NCBI GenBank assembly: GCA_031406795.1
Contig: JANOHV010000066.1
Coordinates: 1 to 15,788, forward strand
DNA: 15,788 nt
Direction: 5' to 3'
From: DATDCY01 sp031406795 [NCBI: Candidatus Rokuibacteriota bacterium]
Lineage (GTDB): Bacteria > JAUVQV01
The translations under genes were made by a program, and so were the position numbers. Shown here one piece after another: positions 12,187-15,788 of the stretch. The notes under the pieces were generated by a model. The model was given only the letters and a program-made list of their open reading frames with translations, did not search any database and was not told the origin of the DNA. Position 1 is the stretch's first letter, and each line of letters starts with the position of its first letter.

Positions 12187-13323
12187 ATGAACAAAGTCCG
12201 CTTCCTGCACACCTCCGACTGGCAGCTCGGCATGCGCCGTCACTTCCTGGGCGACGAGGCGCTCCCGCGGTACATGCAGGCGCGCGTCGACGCGGTCCGC
12301 GCACTGGCCCGCATCGCCGCCGAGGAGCGCTGCGAGCTGGTCGTCGTGGCCGGCGACGGGTTCGAGTCGAATCATGTCGACCGGCTGACGGTCGGCCGCG
12401 CTCTCGGTGCGCTCAAGGAGATCCCCTGTCCCGTCTACGTGCTCCCCGGGAACCACGACGCGTTCGACGCCGCCGGAGTCTACCGCTCCCCGGAGTTTCG
12501 CCACGGGAGGGCGGGGCACATCCACATCCTGGAGTCGAACACTCCCGTGCCAGTACGTCCCGGTCTCGAGATCGTCGGGGTGCCGTGGATGACCAAGCAC
12601 CCGCGTCGCGACCTCGTGGCGGAGGCCCTGAAGAACTTGGAGCCCTTCCCGGGGGGCCACCGACTCTGCGTGGCGCACGGGATCATCGAGGGGCTCTCCC
12701 CCGACCAGACTGACCCCGCCGTCATCTCCCGGCGGCAGGCCGAGGCGGCGCTGGCCGACGGGAGGATCCACTTCCTCGCCCTCGGCGACCGCCACTCGAC
12801 GACCGAAGTCGCGCCGCGCATCTGGTACTCGGGCACGCCGGAGACCACCGACTTCGGCGAACTCGATCCCGGGAACGTTCTCGTCGTCGAACTCGACGGC
12901 GACACGTGCCGAGTCGAGCGGCGCCGCACCGGCACCTGGCGCTTCCTGGACATCGCCCACGACGTGACGTCGGCCGAGGAGGTCCAGGCGCTGGCAGCGA
13001 AGCTGGACGCTCTCCCCGACAAGGACCGCACCATCGTCAAGCTCAGCCTGCGCGGCACGCTGAATCTGCGCGCGAAGGGGATGCTCGACGATAGCCTCGA
13101 GCGATTCCGGCACCTCTTCGCCGCGGTCGAGCTCTGGGAGCGGCACACCGACATCCGCGTCCTTCCCGACGGCTTCGATTTTGGCGACCTCGGGCTCTCG
13201 GGGTTCGCGAAGCAGGCCCTGGACACCCTCTCCGTCGAAGCCGGCGGCTCCAGCCCCGACACCGGCACGGCACGCGACGCCCTCGCGCTCCTCTACCGGC
13301 TCTCCGGGGGAGGCCGCCAATGA
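12187..13323 (+). CDS. SbcD/Mre11/YhaO-family exonuclease subunit
   Basis: The 378-residue protein has the calcineurin-like phosphoesterase motifs in order: FLHTSDWQLG at 7-15 (usually DxH; here Asp11 with Gln13), VVAGDGFESN at 54-62 (GD), LPGNHD at 86-91, VAHG near 160 and LALGDRHS near 200 (usual GHxH replaced by GDRH). Mre11/SbcD nucleases with a Rad50/SbcC ATPase process broken or hairpin DNA ends. Changes at the first His and in the last motif alter the metal site, although related forms occur in naturally divergent subfamilies, so loss of activity is not certain. A C-terminal capping region with mixed strands and helices follows to 378. ATG 12187 has GAGGG 6 nt upstream. The end overlaps the next gene (ATGA at 13320-13323), the typical coupling of these pairs. 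Confidence 0.9.
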   Translation: MNKVRFLHTSDWQLGMRRHFLGDEALPRYMQARVDAVRALARIAAEERCELVVVAGDGFESNHVDRLTVGRALGALKEIPCPVYVLPGNHDAFDAAGVYRSPEFRHGRAGHIHILESNTPVPVRPGLEIVGVPWMTKHPRRDLVAEALKNLEPFPGGHRLCVAHGIIEGLSPDQTDPAVISRRQAEAALADGRIHFLALGDRHSTTEVAPRIWYSGTPETTDFGELDPGNVLVVELDGDTCRVERRRTGTWRFLDIAHDVTSAEEVQALAAKLDALPDKDRTIVKLSLRGTLNLRAKGMLDDSLERFRHLFAAVELWERHTDIRVLPDGFDFGDLGLSGFAKQALDTLSVEAGGSSPDTGTARDALALLYRLSGGGRQ

Positions 13324-15788
13324 GAATCCTCCGGCTCCGGATCAAGGATTACCGCGGAGTCGCCGACCGCACGCTCGATTTCGATCCCGCCGGGGTCACC
13401 GTCGTTGAGGGGCCGAACGAGAGCGGGAAGTCCTCCCTCGCCGAGGCGATCGACCTGCTCTTCGAGCACCCCGACTCCAGCCGCAAGCAGGCGGTGCTGC
13501 AGACCAAGCCCGTCGACAGGGACGCGGGGCCTGAAATCGAGGCCGAGATCACCGCCGGCCCCTACCATTTCGTCTATCGGAAGCGCTTCATCCGCAAGCC
13601 GGAGACGATCCTCGAGGTGAAGTCTCCACGAAAGGAGCACGCCACGGGCCGGGAAGCGCACGACCGCGTGCGCGCCATCCTCGCGGAGACGGTCGACGGC
13701 GACCTCTGGAAGGCGCTGCGCGTCAACCAGGGCGACCTCCTGGGCCGGGTTCCCGTCGGCAAGATCGCCTCCCTGGGTAACGCCCTGGACCGCGCCGCCG
13801 GCAAGGAGACTGCCGGGGAGCGGGAGCAGACGCTCTTCGAGGCGGTGGTGGCGGAGTACCGCAGGTATTTCACCGAGAGCGGGCTGGAAAACAAGGAGCT
13901 GCGGGCGTCCGCCGAGCGGATCGCTGAACTCGAAGACCTCGTCGCGAAGACCAGCGCCGATCTCAAGACCATGCAGCAGGACGTGGACAGGAGCGAAGCC
14001 ATCGCCATTGCGATTCCCGAGCTGAAGCGCGTGTCCGCCGAGGCGGGCGAGCTCGCCGTCCGACGCGAAGCGGAGCGCCTCGAGGTCGACAAGCGGGAGG
14101 CCGAGGTCCAGCGGCTGGAACTCGCGGAACAGAATGCCCGCATGGCCGAAACCGCCGCCGTCCAGCACGCGGCCGACCGTGAGTCGCTCGTCCGAAAGGT
14201 GGAGGAGGTACAGCAGCAGCGGCGCCGGCTCGAGGCGGAAGCCGCCACGGAGCAACCCGCGCTAGTTGATGCGAAAGCGCGATGCGAAGCTGCCACCGGG
14301 AGCCTGGCGACAGGCGAAGCGGCGGTCGGCGAGGCCGAGGCCGCGCTTGCGCTGCGCGAGCGGGACTTCGAGTACCAGCGTGCCAGGCTCGATCTCGAAC
14401 AGCTCCGCGAACGGCGGGCACGGATCGAGGAGGCCCGGCAGCGCGCCGCGTCGGCCAGGGAGTTCCTCGATCGCACCCGGATCACGGACGAGATCGTGCG
14501 GCGCATCCGCGAGTGCCACCTCGACCTGGAGAAGGCCCAGGCGCTCCTGGATGCCGGCGGCCCCCGCCTGCGCGTGACGGCTCTCTCGCCCTTCGCGGCC
14601 GAGATCGACGGGGTCCCCGAGAGCCTGGAGGAGCACCAGGTCCTCGAGCGCACCGTGCCCGGCCAGACGGTCCTGCGGATACCCGGCACGGCCGAGATCG
14701 TCGTGTCGGCGGGCACGAGCGTCGAGAACCTCCTCGCCGCGCGAGACAAGGCCGGCCGCGCGCAGGAGGAAGCGCTCGGCCGCGCCGGCGTGAGGGACAT
14801 GGAGGCCGCCGAGCGCGAGAACGAGCGCCGCCGGGAGTCCGAGCGGGTGGCCGAGGCGAGCGAAGTCTCCGTCAGGGTGGACCTCCGCGACCTCACCCTG
14901 GACGCGATGACGGAGAAGATCATCAGCCTCGCCTGGGCGGAAGACTACCCAGCCCAGCGCCCGGCATCCCCCCCACTCATGCCGGACCTCGACTCGGCGG
15001 AAGTTGCGCGCAGGGAGGCCAAGGAGACCCTCGGCCGAACCCAGGCGGACCGTGACTGCGCGCGGGAGGAAGTCCTGGCCGCCGAGAAGCGGGGCAACCA
15101 CCTGGCGAGCCGCCTGCAGGAGAAGACGCTCGAACTTCGGCTCTCCGCGCTATCGGAGAAGCAGGCGACCGCCGAACTCGCTGCGACGCGGGAACAGAAG
15201 CCCGACGATGATCTCGCGACGGCCTTGAACCTGGCCCGGGAGCGCGCACGGACCTCGGCAACCAGCCTCCAGGAGGCCAGGGCCGCGTTGAAGTCCGCGA
15301 ACCCGGAGCTGGTGCGCCAGCTGGCGTCCAACGCGAAGAAGGCGGAGCAGGCGGCCGCGCAGCGCCTGCGCGCAGCCGAGGACGAGTTGCGCGACGTCGC
15401 CGCCCGCCTCGAGCTGCAAGGTGAACGCGGCCTTTTCGATGCCCTCGAGGACGCGCAGTCGCGCCTGGAGCACGCTCGACGGGACCACCGCAGCCTCACG
15501 GCGCGCGCGGCAGCGGCGCGTCTGCTCTTCGTGAGCTTTCGGGATGCGCGGGATGCATCCCGCCGCGCCTACCAGGCGCCGCTGCGAGACAAGATCGTCT
15601 CCCTGGGGCGTTTTGTCTTCGACGAAACGTTCGGGGTCGAACTCGACGAGGACCTCGCCATCGGCACACGGACCCTGCAGGGGGTGACCCTTCCCTTCGA
15701 CAGCCTCAGCGTCGGTGCCCAAGAGCAGCTCTCCCTCATCGCCCGCCTCGCCTGCGCCCTCCTCGTCAGTCAGGACGACGGCGTCCCC
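13320..15788 (+). CDS. SbcC/Rad50/YhaN-like ATPase, 3' end outside window
   Basis: The frame is open for 823 codons to the right edge. The N-terminal head has ILRLRIKDYRGV and Walker A GPNESGKSSL at 31-40, then a Q-loop-like VNQGDLL near 137. Two long Glu/Ala/Arg-rich coiled-coil arms (about 190-400 and 480-740) surround a short beta-rich segment (412-470, LRVTALSPFAAEIDGVP onward). The C-terminal head has the ABC signature SLSVGAQEQLSLIARLA at 795-811; Walker B must follow just outside, so only a few dozen residues are missing. The signature resembles YhaN-type (LSxGxxEQL) rather than SbcC (LSGGE). No CxxC zinc hook is visible; the beta segment sits where the hook should be. With the exonuclease subunit it forms a DNA-end-processing complex. 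It starts inside the previous gene's stop codon. Confidence 0.92.
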   Translation, partial: MRILRLRIKDYRGVADRTLDFDPAGVTVVEGPNESGKSSLAEAIDLLFEHPDSSRKQAVLQTKPVDRDAGPEIEAEITAGPYHFVYRKRFIRKPETILEVKSPRKEHATGREAHDRVRAILAETVDGDLWKALRVNQGDLLGRVPVGKIASLGNALDRAAGKETAGEREQTLFEAVVAEYRRYFTESGLENKELRASAERIAELEDLVAKTSADLKTMQQDVDRSEAIAIAIPELKRVSAEAGELAVRREAERLEVDKREAEVQRLELAEQNARMAETAAVQHAADRESLVRKVEEVQQQRRRLEAEAATEQPALVDAKARCEAATGSLATGEAAVGEAEAALALRERDFEYQRARLDLEQLRERRARIEEARQRAASAREFLDRTRITDEIVRRIRECHLDLEKAQALLDAGGPRLRVTALSPFAAEIDGVPESLEEHQVLERTVPGQTVLRIPGTAEIVVSAGTSVENLLAARDKAGRAQEEALGRAGVRDMEAAERENERRRESERVAEASEVSVRVDLRDLTLDAMTEKIISLAWAEDYPAQRPASPPLMPDLDSAEVARREAKETLGRTQADRDCAREEVLAAEKRGNHLASRLQEKTLELRLSALSEKQATAELAATREQKPDDDLATALNLARERARTSATSLQEARAALKSANPELVRQLASNAKKAEQAAAQRLRAAEDELRDVAARLELQGERGLFDALEDAQSRLEHARRDHRSLTARAAAARLLFVSFRDARDASRRAYQAPLRDKIVSLGRFVFDETFGVELDEDLAIGTRTLQGVTLPFDSLSVGAQEQLSLIARLACALLVSQDDGVP

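Noticed and set aside
12070-13320. Long minus-strand open frame opposite the exonuclease gene
   Set aside because: The plus strand encodes clear phosphoesterase motifs; the opposite frame shows no recognisable domain and is open because of GC-rich codons.
13293-15722. Several long minus-strand frames opposite the SbcC-like gene
   Set aside because: They mirror the codon bias of the ATPase; Walker A and the ABC signature are on the plus strand in one uninterrupted frame.

Overview
The window is bacterial DNA. The flanks (about 1-4000 and 11200-15788) are very GC-rich and densely coded. The middle (about 4000-11100) is visibly more A/T-rich, patchy, and full of duplicated and broken gene pieces. 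Shine-Dalgarno sites (GGGAGG/GGAGG), three Tat-type N-termini and an Asp/Glu leucyltransferase (Bpt/ATE family) point to a GC-rich, probably Gram-negative bacterium. I cannot name the phylum from sequence alone.

Layout. (1) 1-4065: the 3' end of an unrecognised beta-rich protein converges on a minus-strand pair, ClpP-type serine protease followed by a tandem AAA+ ATPase, with overlapping stop and start. (2) 4066-11117: an accessory island with two toxin-antitoxin pairs (Phd-like antitoxin plus PIN toxin), a PD-(D/E)XK-type nuclease, KptA (RNA 2'-phosphotransferase) behind an unknown Tat-signal protein, an FtsZ-family protein, a small hypothetical protein, and a DnaA-family AAA+ protein. Between them lie truncated copies of clpP, vapC, the nuclease gene and the unknown Tat gene. 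(3) 11208-15788: bpt, then an overlapping Mre11/SbcD-type exonuclease and SbcC/Rad50/YhaN-type ATPase pair that runs off the window.

The most striking result is a repeated 5' leader. The pattern TGTC-N6-TGTCAC, half-sites 10 bp apart, occurs eight times. In front of ClpP, the ClpP fragment, the FtsZ-like gene and the DnaA-like gene, the second half-site begins exactly 50 nt upstream of the chosen ATG; for the unknown Tat gene it is 51 nt. A GGGAGG-type ribosome site lies in between. This looks like one regulon of housekeeping-protein paralogues (protease, tubulin homologue, initiator ATPase).

The FtsZ-like and DnaA-like proteins also share an N-terminal segment of about 31 residues that aligns without gaps (RR at 7-8, FL at 10-11, Pro-Ser at 28-29, Ala at 31) and reads as a twin-arginine signal peptide, followed by unrelated bodies. 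Each body is reduced to its nucleotide-binding core: the FtsZ-like protein has no C-terminal tail and the DnaA-like protein has no DNA-binding domain IV. My inference is that a leader-plus-signal module was joined to cores of cytoplasmic machines. Export itself is not shown.

The broken copies are complementary. One copy of the clpP/Tat-gene block keeps clpP and has lost the middle of the Tat gene; the other keeps the Tat gene (plus kptA) and has only the start of clpP. One copy of the nuclease/vapC block keeps the nuclease and only the end of vapC; the other keeps vapC and its antitoxin and only the start of the nuclease. This suggests segmental duplication followed by reciprocal deletion.
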